From contig JAJEKV010000040.1 in NCBI GenBank assembly GCA_021234155.1, forward strand, positions 5,419,229 through 5,483,228: 64,000 bases of DNA. Reading direction: 5' to 3'. A program made the translations under genes and the position numbers. The DNA is from Isoetes taiwanensis. Taxonomy: Eukaryota; Streptophyta; Lycopodiopsida; Isoetales; Isoetaceae. Below are positions 20,001-30,362 of this stretch, one piece after another. Position 1 is the stretch's first letter; the number at the start of each line of letters is the position of its first letter. The notes under the pieces are model-generated. The model was given only the letters and a program-made list of their open reading frames with translations. It was not told where the DNA came from and searched no databases.

Positions 20001-21230
20001 CAAAGATATTATGTGGTCGATGGATGCTCTCATCGGTTTAAAGGTGCAAGGCCATTTTATTTCCTTGGTAGGTACTACCAAAACTCCCAAACATTCCAAT
20101 AAATTGAATTATTTTGCTTCATACCATGGAAAAGGTATTCTCGAAATGTTTTGTTCTTTTATTGTTGTATTCCTATGCATGGTCACTCATTTTTCTTGAG
20201 ACAGGTGAACATGATGGTGCTGGAGCTGTCATTAAGAGGGCACTAACTCATGAAATGTTAGAGGAATTCAACACCATTGAGAAATGCACATGATGTAGTT
20301 GTTTTTGTAATGCGAGACATTTCAAAGAACATTCCACAATTGAAGGGAAGGATGATTTAGGTATTTTCTCAAAACCCTTTTATATCATTTCATATTTTGT
20401 TTGAATGTTCTATGTTTGTGAAACTACAGGTTTTTTTGGAAATAGGAATTGATGAAGTTGGATGTGAGTGAGAGTTATGATTGTGCAACTCTAGTTGGAT
20501 CAAGTCATTTCCATGCTATAAGGCCTATTCAAAGTGCAGACCCTACTCAAGTTGCACACATGAATTATTCTTGTTTCTGCCACAATTGCTGGCTTGGTAA
20601 GTATGGCAAGTGTCCTAACAGGGAGAGAATAGGCACATGGATTTTTTCCGAGCTAAGACCAAAATAATATAAAGATGAAGCCGCCGATGGTCCTGTTTAT
20701 GAGGGAGATCCCGAATGGAAGTCGATATAATTGCAATTGGAGATAACTTTGCAAAATAATGCCGAGCCTAACAACAAAGAAAAGGTAGATTTTTATATTC
20801 AAATGCAATGCAATAGTTAAACATGTCATTGAGAAAGCATACAAGGATCCTTGGGGCGTAAGTTTGGTAGGAATGAAGTTGTTGTAACAGAAAGTACTAC
20901 AAGTTCAAGGTTGCGTATAATGAAGTTCTTTGGAGCATGATCCTCAATGTAGTGTTTACAACATTTAGTTACCAAGTAGATGAACTTTGTCATGCATCAC
21001 ATGGGAAATAACCAAGATGAGCTTGATGAAGATGTGCATGATCACATCATGGATGAATTTTGCCACAAAACACTACCATCTTGGCACAAGATGCAGTTGA
21101 CTCAAAATCACAAACTGAAAGCAGTGCAAAGGTTGCAAAGAAAAGAAGAAGAAAGAATGGAGACAATGAAATATAAACCATTCCAACCATTACAGAAATT
21201 ACAACCATTGAATTCTAAACATTGACATTG
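17051..21230 (+). pseudogene. Second transposase-like gene of the same family
   Basis: Exon-like blocks run left to right: 17776-17940 (DFGELPNASCPDFMPSNVFD), 18021-18066 (LFASDLGRPDASNNSG), 18200-18900 (KKKPAQRSRES; CAFAKQMNLNRKIVQIRELI; KGKKIMHPLHFLEETK). Then an intron (18899-19005) and VTFYQRFRSEYPKFEVSFSL, FHALKPPYVRKVKDRETCCC, CKCTCEVCGPGPTC...CKKCG. Further on are THFYISDDREHDTLFVQHRL (19.9 kb), YYVVDGCSHRFKGARPFYF, FASYHGK (split by an intron at 20136-20203) then GEHDGAGAVIKR. The C-terminal part has SADPTQVAHMNYSCFCHNCW and a basic tail to 21.2 kb. Motif order equals that of the minus-strand gene at 9.5-16.4 kb and the fragment at 1.6-3.3 kb. Stops and frame changes show decay. The first 700 bases are not recognisable, and I found no TIR. 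Confidence 0.6.
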
Positions 21231-21632
21231 ACATTGTAAAATGTAACCATTGAATTTACAGAAATTACAACCATTGAATTCTAAACATTGACATTGACAT
21301 TGACATTGACATTGTAAAAATGTAACCATTATCCAATTGCAAGTAAACACAATCCAATTGCAAGTTAAAACAGTAGATCATATATTGCAAGTTATCCAAT
21401 TGCAAGTGAACTCACACAATCCAATTGCAAGTAAACACAATCCAATTGCAAGTTAAAACAGTAGATCATATATTGCAAGTTATCCAATTGCAAGTTAAAA
21501 TAGTAGATCATATATTGCAAGTTATCCAATTGCAAGTTAAAATAGTAGATCATATATTGCAAGTTATCCAATTGCAAGTTAAAATGGTAGATCATATATT
21601 GCAAGTTAAAACAGTAGATCATATATTAAATG
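21207..21632. repeat. Short-unit and 42-bp tandem repeats
   Basis: 21220-21330 has CATTGA-type repeats (ACATTG)n with an imperfect 50-70 base duplication (TTACAGAAATTACAACCATT). 21335-21630 is a tandem array of a 42-bp unit (ATCCAATTGCAAGTTAAAAT + AGTAGATCATATATTGCAAG + TT), with about five recognisable units and some truncated ones. Because 42 is a multiple of three, the array stays open on both strands as a 14-residue repeat; this is a by-product and not evidence for a protein. Confidence 0.85.
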
Positions 21633-21799
21633 GTGTTTGAAGGGTTTACAAAAATAATCAAATGTATGTACTCCATTTCACAGAAATGAGCATGTCATAG
21701 CAGCACTGTTAAGTAGTTATAACTTAAAGTTTGAAAACCATAGAAAACCACCTACATTTGAAAATTGGTGGTTTTCTTTCATAAAACCATTCACTTCTT

Positions 21800-23980
21800 T
21801 TCCACCATTTTGTCCTGGCAATACTTTGCCAAGGTAATATCAGGGTTCACCTCTTCGAATCGCTACTTCCCTACAATCATACCGCTTTCAGCCAAATCTC
21901 CAAGTCTTTGGTGACTTCAAACTTCCTCAATATCTGCTTTCTCCGAGGTTCAAAGACTGATGTTCAAAGACCACGAGGTTCAAGAAGAAGATTATTCACA
22001 TTTTCTGCATTGCATTGTAGCAGAAATCAGTAAGGAATGAAACAAATAAGTTAAGCATACAAACATTTCATAAATAAATAAGTTATGTTACCTGTTGAAC
22101 CTATTTTCTTCTTCTCAGGAGTGGTAACATCACCTTTCAGCAGGTTGTCATTCAACCTTGGTGATTTCCTTGTGCTTTTGAGAGGGCTGACATGAGCAAA
22201 TTTCACTGGACTTAACTTGTCCACATCAATAAAACCTGCAAAATATTTCTACAAGCTAAAGTGCATGAAAACTTTTAAAACAAATAAAAAATAGAGTCAA
22301 AGTCATTACCTTTTTCAAGTTTGAGCTTCTTCACAGATCTGGTCTTCTTCTTTGCAACTCTTTCTGCAATGAAGTCAGGAGCAGCAGGTAGCGTGTACAG
22401 AGAAGTGCTGCTATCATCTTCTTCTTTACCTCTTTTTTGGTCCTCGGACCTTGTTTTTTTCTTGTCTTCCTTGTTACTTTCGAAGCCACTATCATTCTCA
22501 CTTTTTCGTGTCACTTTCAACAGATGGTATTCTTTATATACCAATTCTTGCAATATGTCACTGAACCTCTTCATGATGTAGGTACGATTAAATGCATACT
22601 GATCCAAAACAAAGAAAAGCAAAAAACATGGTATTTGTGACCACATGTTAATTTGACATGCAATTCATAATCTTTGCAGAACAAAAGGCCACATGCTTCA
22701 CATGCATCCTTATTATCCAAGAAAGGCATGTCATAGGAACCCATACCTAGGTGCATCCGATTTCATTTGATTTCAGATCGCTAAAAGCAACATGTTTGCA
22801 TTTGGCATGCCAAATCTTCATATGCTTTTCAATAGCATCAACTTCTTCTTTGAGTTCGATGATGTCGGCCTTCAAATTCTTCAATCCATTTTTATCCAAC
22901 TTATTTATGGTGCTGCCAACAAACGTCTCGCCCACATTTCCTCTTGTGCTTTAAGCCTTTGAATAGCTTCTTGTTCGTCTGGCGCAGCTGTTTCTAAAGC
23001 CTCTCTGTCCTTCACTTTTTCAGATATCTGCTCTTCTATTGCAGAGATCTGAAAGTCAGCTTGAGTGAGAGCACCCTCCTTCCTCAAATAATCTTCTTCT
23101 TTCATCGAAATATCGTTTTTTTTTTTTTCATAGCAGCAAGCCTCCTAAGCTGATTGAGTATGGCATTGTTTGTTGTTGCTGTAGCTACTACCCTCTTGCT
23201 TAACCGACAACCGCCGCCGAAGTCCTAAAAGCATCGCCAGCTAAAAAGGATGCCCGTTGATAGCATATTCCTCGTGGATTTGCGGTACCGCCGAGGGGAA
23301 TTAGCCCGTGCAAAAGCTCTAGCAAAGGTGACTCTAACTTCATTGTTAGTGGGCTTGGATTTTTGGTAAATCCTTCCAAGAAGGTCGCTCACCGGGTTTC
23401 ATAGGCAAGTCAATAAATTTCAGGTTAATCTTCCCTTTCCCCGAAAGTGGCATCTTCCAAACTCAAGAAAATCGGCCTCAGAACATCTTTTTGCCTTAAT
23501 TTCTTTGGGCTTTTTCCCTTTGTTAGAAAGAGCCCTGTTAACATGGAATTCATATTCCGTTCTCGCCATCGAAAGATGTCCCCGCAAGCAAAAAAAGGTC
23601 GAACTTCATAGGCCAAAGGGAAATTTGAGAGCTCCACAAAAGAAAAGGACAAAGAACCTCGCCGGAATTGAGCGCCATCACAAATCTGTTTCTTGCTTGA
23701 TGAATTCGGAAAACGAGAATAGGAGAAGCTTGATCGATCAATAGATTTGAAGCGAGGATGGCAATGATGCATTCAAATTATGAAAAAAGCAGGATGGCTC
23801 AAGAAAATTCGGGCCAAAAATCAATGATTTAATGATGAAGGGTGTACCCTTCACCATAATGACGGACGAACGCCTTTTCGCCGACAAATAAGCGATTAAA
23901 AGTGCCGACGGGTGTCGATCGCACTCAAAAATGGGTATGTCAAGCATAAACACCCTTATGTTTGGGTGAATATAGATCTC
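21800..23980 (-). pseudogene. Coiled-coil / RING-like accessory gene of the second element
   Basis: Read from 23980 down, frames with plausible exons include LIFGPNFLEPSCFFHN, ALNSGEVLCPFLLW, INLKFIDLPMKPGERPSWKD, a coiled coil (ALTQADFQISAIEEQISEKV; LKNLKADIIELKEEVDAIEK) and a zinc finger (CEACG, 15-16 residues, CGHKYHVFCF). A Lys/Glu-rich exon to 22313 (KSENDSGFESNKEDKKKTRS) and a clean exon at 22235-22092 (VDKLSPVKFAHVSPLKSTRK...PEKKKIGSTG) with AG/GT borders follow. The last block (RRKQILRKFEVTKDLEIWLK; NPDITLAKYCQDKMVEKK) ends near 21800. The coiled coil plus finger match 6.2-6.9 kb in the giant transposon. Neither the phosphatase-like nor the protease-like region is found here. Frame changes at 22.9 and 23.4 kb argue for decay. 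Confidence 0.5.
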
Positions 23981-23989
23981 TACATATGA

Positions 23990-24399
23990 ATGCCTTATGA
24001 CAAAGCTCTCTGCTCTCTTGCTCTTTATCTCTTTCGAATTTTACTTGCTCAACAAAACCACTTCGCCTCCTCTTGGTCTTGAAACATGTTTGAGTTATGC
24101 TTAGCACGAGAGACGCAGATCCGGGCCCATTTCTAAAGTTGAGCTTAGCCTTGGTACCCCTTATCTGCTTGCCTCCATATCATAGGCTATGGCTGCTTCT
24201 TCAGCTGTATTGAACGATCCAAGCCATAACCTAGCCTCTTATGTTTATCTCTGGTCTCTGCTACCCACTTGCCCGATTTCCTCTGTCTCACCCCAACAAA
24301 ATGCCCTCTTTTTTCTTTGCACCTCTGCTGAACCTTTGCAATGGTGTATATATCGCCACATCTGAAAACATCAGAATAGACCGCATTCTTGGCATACAT
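23990..24399 (-). pseudogene. AP2/ERF DNA-binding domain fragment, frameshifted
   Basis: The minus-strand frame reads IAKVQQRCKEKRGHFVGVRQ, RKSGKWVAETRDKHKRL; after a frame change near 24228, WLGSFNTAEEAAIAYDMEAS, and after another, GTKAKLNFRNGPGS. This is a complete ~60-residue AP2/ERF domain (GVRQR, WVAE, WLG-x-F-x-TAEEAA-x-AYD, and the RG/NF end), broken twice. A TTTTCAG acceptor lies at the front of the CGDIYTIAKV exon. AP2/ERF proteins are plant transcription factors. The tail (KTKRRRSGFVEQVKFERDKE) is basic. Adjacency to the second element suggests capture or interruption of a host gene; a sequencing error is less likely with two breaks. Confidence 0.7.
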
Positions 24400-25809
24400 C
24401 TTTATTTCAGAAATTTAGAAGAAAGAAACGAACCATTTTACACGCCATGGGTCAGATGAATGAACCGTCCGAAGCCATGGTACTGGAGCTTGAGAAGGAA
24501 AATTATGTTTTTAGCAACGTGGTCTTCTTTTCCTCGAAAGTAGACTTGCCAATCTAGAAGCCTAATGCCATAGACGCGGCTCTCTGGAGTTTCCTCGATT
24601 GGTCTTGGGCAACACATTCTGGTCAGTTATTACCTTATAAATCTATGGTTCCACTCCTCTGTTTTTTAGGGACGAGCTTTGCAGCTATGGCAGTGTCCGT
24701 GGGATGGATGAAGCAATCCTTCCTGTTTCGAGTTTTTTCTTTAGCATATTGAATTGGGTTTTACTTGAACATAAGAAATCCGGTAGCATTTTGGATAAAT
24801 CCATGATTTTTGCCATGGCTATGGATTTTCAGCTCTGGTGGGGTCTCTTCTATAGCCCAGTACTTGAAGAAAAGACGTGAATCTACTATTCTGCCATCTC
24901 GATCCCCAATGCCATGCATACCCAAATGACAAATTTGGCTCCGATCAAGGAATTGAAGCCGTGATTTGGCATCAAATCTGGTGCCGAATGCTCTATCTTG
25001 AACCTCAAAATCTGTGATCTTGTAAGGCTAGTTTTGCATTTGGGCATATCACGTGCAGTATCCGGTCTCGAATCTTACATTGCACATGTGTTGGAATTAT
25101 GGCCATGCATGCTTTTCAATATAAGCGAGTGGACAGAGTTGGACACGTGTTGAAAAGAAGGAAAAAAAGAGGAGACTGGCATGTGAAAACGAGAGAAGAG
25201 ACAGTAGAAGATTAAAAACGGAGTGCATAGAGGAAAGGAGATGGGGAAATTGGTGGAAGATCAACCGATCAGGGGTGCAGGGCCAGAGGCGTGGAGAAAT
25301 CCGCCTTGTGAAATCCATCTGGGTTGACGGCAGGTTGGCGGCAGGGTGCTGTGGTCAGATCCGACAGGGCTGCTCATAAATTGAAGGTTCGGTTTCTCTG
25401 ATTGCCGGATTGAGGTTCTTTGATGCTAGATTCGAGTTGCAGAAGACCCAAACAAATAGTTTTGGTGAGCAAGAGAGTAACTGAGGCAGCAGGAAAACCG
25501 TGCTCTATAGCTTGGAGATTGGGCTTATTGTGTGTTGATTGAATCTAAGAGATTGGGTTCAAATCCCAGGCTCTAATTTCTATCAACATGAAACCGGATT
25601 GGCATTGAAAAATCTGCTACGTGTTTGCCCGTTTGTGATCTATCCCACTATTTGCCCTTGTGGATTGGACTGTTTCTCATTTTTTTCTCCAAAATTTACC
25701 CATTTCATTGGATTTTGTTCTTCTGGGTCAGATTGGCCGTCTTCAAATTCAGTTCGACATACCCATTTGCTTTGTTGTGTCCTTGAAGGCTAGATTCGTT
25801 CCCGTTTCT
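24400..25809. other. No gene recognised
   Basis: Reading frames are short and no splice-consistent coding block or known domain was seen on either strand. It may hold the upstream region of the AP2/ERF fragment. Confidence 0.4.
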
Positions 25810-25905
25810 GTTTTTATGCCTTCTGTTTTGTTTTGGCCATGTGGGTCTAGGATTTATATAAATCCTAGACCCACATGGCCAAAACAAAACAGAAGGCATA
25901 AAAAC
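25810..25905. repeat. Perfect 96-bp palindrome
   Basis: Every base from 25810 to 25905 pairs with its mirror position; the centre is GGATTTATATAAATCC at 25850-25865. There is no loop. Open frames running through it on both strands are mirror translations and not genes. Confidence 0.92.
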
Positions 25906-25967
25906 TAATTCTTATTCTCATTGTGGTTCGATAAATTTATCGAACCACAATGAGAATAAGAATTAGT
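25904..25967. repeat. Perfect 64-bp palindrome abutting the first
   Basis: Centred on ATAAATTTAT at 25931-25940, with perfect arms out to 25904 and 25967. It overlaps the end of the previous palindrome by two bases. Confidence 0.92.
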
Positions 25968-26570
25968 CTTGAAGCTTAGTAGGCTCGGAAATCCGGCATT
26001 CAAAGCCATGAACATGGTACGGAAGCTTCAAGACCGCCGCACTTCTGGCCAAGCTATGTCGATAACTCCACCATCGCAGATAATTGAAGAGGATTCTAGG
26101 ACCAAAGATTGCAAAGAATTGTTGCCATTGTGATTGCCTCTCTTTGCATTAATTGCTTTGCATCTTCGAGATGCTATCTCCCTATCTCCGGCATCAAAGA
26201 AAAACGAGCTCTTCTGGAAGTCGTAAGTCCAATCTGGAGAGAGCTGGCTCCACTCCTCTGGTGCAACAGACTACATTTCTAAAACTCTTTAATTTGGTAG
26301 AAGGCCATGATGGATCTTTCGAGGATGAAGAAATATTGATTGGTCAAGAAATTCTGGCCAGATTGTTGCAACCCAAATCCTTCAAGCAAGGAGTAGAGCC
26401 TGCAGATCCAGAGTCGAGCAGAGTCGGGAGTGCTTATAAATGCACCATAACTGCATCAGAAATACCTGTAGTACAGCCGCCATAAATGCACCATAAGTGC
26501 AAAAAAAAAAACGATATCAGAAATGCCACAATAAGTGCAGATGGAGTTAAAAAATTCAAAGCATCCTTCC
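25968..26570 (+). other. Coding-like fragments of unknown identity
   Basis: Two stretches read like exons: 25975-26090 (KAMNMVRKLQDRRTSGQAMS) and 26240-26440 (FNLVEGHDGSFEDEEILIGQ). Neither is recognised and no gene structure can be built. Confidence 0.25.
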
Positions 26571-26690
26571 CACGTGTCACCACCATAATGCCTCAAACAA
26601 AATAACATCGTCTTCATCAAGGTTCCAAGATTGTTTATTGTTTGCATATACGTGTCACCACCATAATGCCTCAAACAAAATAGCCTCAAA
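26571..26690. repeat. Direct repeat, 33 bp, two copies
   Basis: ACGTGTCACCACCATAATGC plus CTCAAACAAAATA occurs at about 26572-26604 and again at about 26650-26682. Both copies contain an ACGTG core. Confidence 0.7.
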
Positions 26691-28328
26691 CAGAAAACCA
26701 AACTGAATTATATATGAGTTGATACAATAGGTACTAGATTTTCGCTCTCTTTAATTTTGAAAGAGTATTAAATTTCTCTACGAATTGAAATAGGGAGGTG
26801 GGATCGACGCAATTCACACGAGAGACGAGATTGTGTGCATTTGGGCAAAAGTATACTGGTGGGTTGCAAAAGCATGCATCCGGACGTATGCTTTTAGCGG
26901 GATCTTAGTCCGCCTGAAGCACCCCTGCTTTTGCTTATCTTGGGTGCTAGTGGGCATTACCGCCCCTCATTTTTTCATGCCCTTCATGTACTCACATGTC
27001 AGAAACGACATGCACTCCGGAAGAATTAGATAAGGACGAAAACAGAAAATAATCCAAAACAGGGCTTACTACATGCGGGCTCCTCTGTGTAGCATCGGAT
27101 AAGATTGGAAATCAAGGGGAAAAAAAGAATCATAGGAGAAATTTCTACTATTTTTGGAAACCGGAAAAGCTTAAAATCATAGGAAATTGATTAAAAAAAA
27201 ATTCCAAAATATTTTTAGTCAAACCGGAAACTTCCAAATTAACAAGATTGATGCCACTAAACCCAGTGGTATTTTGGGAAAATTGGCAATAACATTTTTT
27301 CAATGATCTGAATGCAAATGTGCCTTTCAGACAAATTGTAGATTAAGCTGAGATCTTTTCAACAAGCATAAAATTATTCAATTCTAAGGCCACAATCTCA
27401 AGTTATGAGATTTTTCAGTTCTCAAATTCTGAAGAACTCAAGAGCTTATAACTTGAAATTTTCAAACTCCAATCAAGATGATCTTATACTTGTTTGAAAG
27501 ATCTTAGCATTCAGGGTTATGGTTTTTAAATTGATTGTCAAAACATGACTTTGAACTATGATTTAAGCCCCTTCACCCTCCGGCCATGGAGGGCAACCCT
27601 CCGTGCGCATCGCCTTGTTTAACTTTGGGGATAATTAGCATCAACAGCTCTACTTTGCTTCAGGCATGTTTTCCTTGAGACCCTTGCAGTAGCTTGGAAG
27701 CTCGAAGGTCCTTATCAGCTTATTATTTATCTTTCTACTTAGCCAATGAAAGGCTTTTTTCTCAATCTTCAATTCTTGTTTCGCTGGAGGCGCGATTCTA
27801 CTACAGCTTTTGCGGCCCAGCTTGCTGCATAATCCCGACAAAGAATGACCTATTTTTCTATTCAATTTTGCTCTACATTCATCAATGTTGAAAAAATAGA
27901 CCTATTTAAGGCATCAATCCGTATTCGTTTCGACTCTTTTTGCACTGTTTCCTAGGCTTAAGTAATCTGAAGTTGGCATCTAGATATCTTGCTTAGAACA
28001 ATAAGAATGAGTTTCAGAATAGATCAGAAGTTCTTGAAGTTTGCCCCCTTTTACTCTGCTACAAACAGGGCTGATCTATCTCCTTTTTATCTCTTACAGC
28101 CACAGTCCATCATTGCAGGTACAGTCCACCATCATCTTCTATTTGTCTCTACCTAGACTGGATCTCCAGAAAAATGCAAAATGCAAGGTAAAGAGCACAA
28201 AGAATTATGCAGGTTACAATGGCAGGAGCATTTTTGCAAACCTTGCATTTCTTCTAATAGTTTGTATACGTTTTGTAACAGTTTGATAATAAAAGTGTTC
28301 AAAGTTAATCAGTGTTTTAACAGTGTTG
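26691..28328. other. No gene recognised
   Basis: AT-rich sequence with short frames only. A minus-strand stretch near 27650-27865 is open but without recognisable domain. Confidence 0.4.
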
Positions 28329-28369
28329 TGGCGGCGATCTAAGCGGCGCCGCCAGAAAGATCGCCGCCA
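28329..28369. repeat. GC-rich inverted repeat
   Basis: TGGCGGCGATCT (28329-28340) and AGATCGCCGCCA (28358-28369) are perfect 12-bp arms around a GC-rich 17-base loop containing GGCGCC. It resembles the hairpin at 4218-4241 in composition and GCGGCG core. Confidence 0.7.
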
Positions 28370-28762
28370 GAACAGGCTCAAAAATTATCTATTTTAAACA
28401 ATTAGCAAAAAATCAGGGAATTTCCACCTGGTGGTTTACGAATTGTAGACTCTATGAAGTCGTGCACCCGCCCTTCATGTGCACTTTGTAGAAAGGATTA
28501 ACTATTATTAAGTTCAAAGCTGCTGCAAGATAAATAGCTTGGACGCATTCTTGTTGGACAAAACTGTGCCAATAATAATTAAATTATGAGCGCCAGATTT
28601 TACATGGGTATATAAATCATCATGGAAAAAATCAGCAGAAATTTAACAATCCTTTTTTAGTATTAAATCTGGACAGGTAGACATATAGCTTACTCTGAAT
28701 CGTTGGACTGGGCAAAAAACTACAAAATATAACAGCAAAATTATGTACAGAAGGTGCCTTGC

Positions 28763-29770
28763 CTAATCAAGATCAGCAATTCCAAGGTTTGAAAGTATAA
28801 TCTTTAGTTGCTCCACAAAGTCGGCACCGGTGGCGTATTCGGTGAGCAGCCCAACAGCAAATCCAAACATGGCCCATCTGCAAGGCAATCCAATGTTTAG
28901 GATTCCTAATCAAAATACTCGTGAACCTTAAATTGGATGCATACTTGATCTCTTATAAGATGAGCATTTCAACTATTAAATGTACTCCTCTGAATTAAAA
29001 TGTAACTAGAACTTAGGATGCTAAGAAGTCATAATTTTTTCCAATGTGTTGCACAGCAACAAGCAATTTATAGGTTAAACCAGAACAACAAGTCTTAGGC
29101 TTAATGCATCCAGCTAAAGTCGATATAAAATTCCCTGCATTACTTGGGAGTGGCATCTATCTTTCAGGAACCCTAGGTTGCAAACAAGCATACATATTAA
29201 ACCATAGTTCAAGTGTCTCATCATAGTCAGGAACCGACAAAGAACACATCAGGATCTGTCTGCCGAGAATTTTCTTTCCTTTTCTTTTTGATTTAGTGAC
29301 AAAGTTCACATCGATCATGTTTCTAAAACTGAAGCCGTATGAGTAAAGTCTCATCAAAAGAGTGGTAAAGAATCTAACAGTGCAAATTTTCATAAGAGAA
29401 AAAAGCAGACGAAGTACCTGCCATTGCCGATTTCATTGCTGCGAACCCAGCCAAAGATGCGGCCCTCTTGGGAGCGAGCTTCAAATTTCTTGTCTTGGAA
29501 ATACTGCTGCAATTCTTTGGCGCGCTGCCGCTGGAACTCCAAGGTAACCACGGAAGAAGAGGTGGGCTGGGGAGAAATTGGAGATGGAGATGGAGATGGG
29601 GAAATTGGAGATGGAGATGGAGAAATCGAAGAAGGAGAAGGAGGGGGGGTGAGGGAAGGGAGGGAGGGCCGCCGGAGTGGAACACCACCTTCTGCCTTGG
29701 ACGATCTGATGGTTAGAAGAGCAGCCGGAGCAGCAGAGGAGAGCATGCTAGTAGCCATAGCCATCGCCAT
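28763..29770 (-). CDS. One-helix LHC-like plastid protein, two exons
   Basis: Exon 1 is 29770-29418 and exon 2 is 28877-28763, with an intron of 540 bases (AG|GTACTT donor, TTGCAG| acceptor); together they give 155 residues. Residues 1-65 are Ala/Ser/Pro-rich with little acidic charge, as in a plastid transit peptide, and include repeats of SPSP. Then come VTLEFQRQRAKELQQYFQD and the chlorophyll-binding motif NEIGNGRWAMFGFAVG (about 112-127), whose Glu and Asn/Arg are the ligand residues of the LHC superfamily. A single membrane helix (to YATG) and a tail ending SNLGIADLD follow. One-helix LIL/HLIP-type proteins sit in thylakoids and act in pigment handling or photoprotection. The splice joins mid-codon at R118. 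The stop is TAG at 28765-28763. No disabling change was seen. A G-box-like CCACGTG lies at 30091-30097, about 320 bases upstream. Confidence 0.9.
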
Positions 29771-30362
29771 GGCCCTGCCCTTCTCATCTCTTTTGTGTGT
29801 GTTGGATTATGTGGGTCTACCCTAATTGTTGCTTGGATGTTGCATAGCCACGATTTTTCTTCCCCTTCCCTCCCTCCTTGTAGCTATCTAGCTTTATCTC
29901 ATTACCTCATATCCCTCCCTCTCACATGGGTCTCACATGGGTGTGCATGCACGCATTGCTGAGCTACAAACTCTACATCTAAAAATGTATATTTCCTACG
30001 TCATTTAAGCTATCAGAACGCATTATAAGAAAACCTAGTTCGCACATTTGCACAAACACAAGTTCACACTTTCAAGCAATGTGAGGCCATCCACGTGCAG
30101 ACAGATAGGATTTTTGTCCAGGTGTAAACCTTACAATCGTCGGATTTGATCTACGAGCATGAAAATTTCTGAAAATTCCAGCGGTGCTTGGGAAGTTATG
30201 CCCGCGTTGGAGAGAATGCTTGCTCGTGTTCCGGACACTCTCTCTTGGCTGTAAAAAAAACTCAGCACTATCCAAGCGCACAAGGGTGAAATAAGCTCCC
30301 ATGATCTTAGAAAAAAGAACCTAGCTTTGTTTGATCTTCTGGTAGTGTAAGAAGCCGAGAGT
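29771..30362. other. Bidirectional spacer
   Basis: The upstream region of the one-helix gene (minus strand) and of the LRX-like fragment (plus strand). It contains CCACGTG at 30091. No other gene was seen. Confidence 0.4.

Noticed and set aside
21335-21630. CRISPR-like repeat array
   Set aside because: Units are contiguous 42-bp tandem repeats without unique spacers, in a plant nuclear context.
25660-25908. Identical peptide read on both strands
   Set aside because: It is the mirror image produced by the perfect palindrome at 25810-25905.
29374-29825. Overlapping frames on both strands over exon 1 of the one-helix gene
   Set aside because: Shadows of the Ser/Pro-rich transit peptide region; only the minus frame continues through a splice into the LHC motif.
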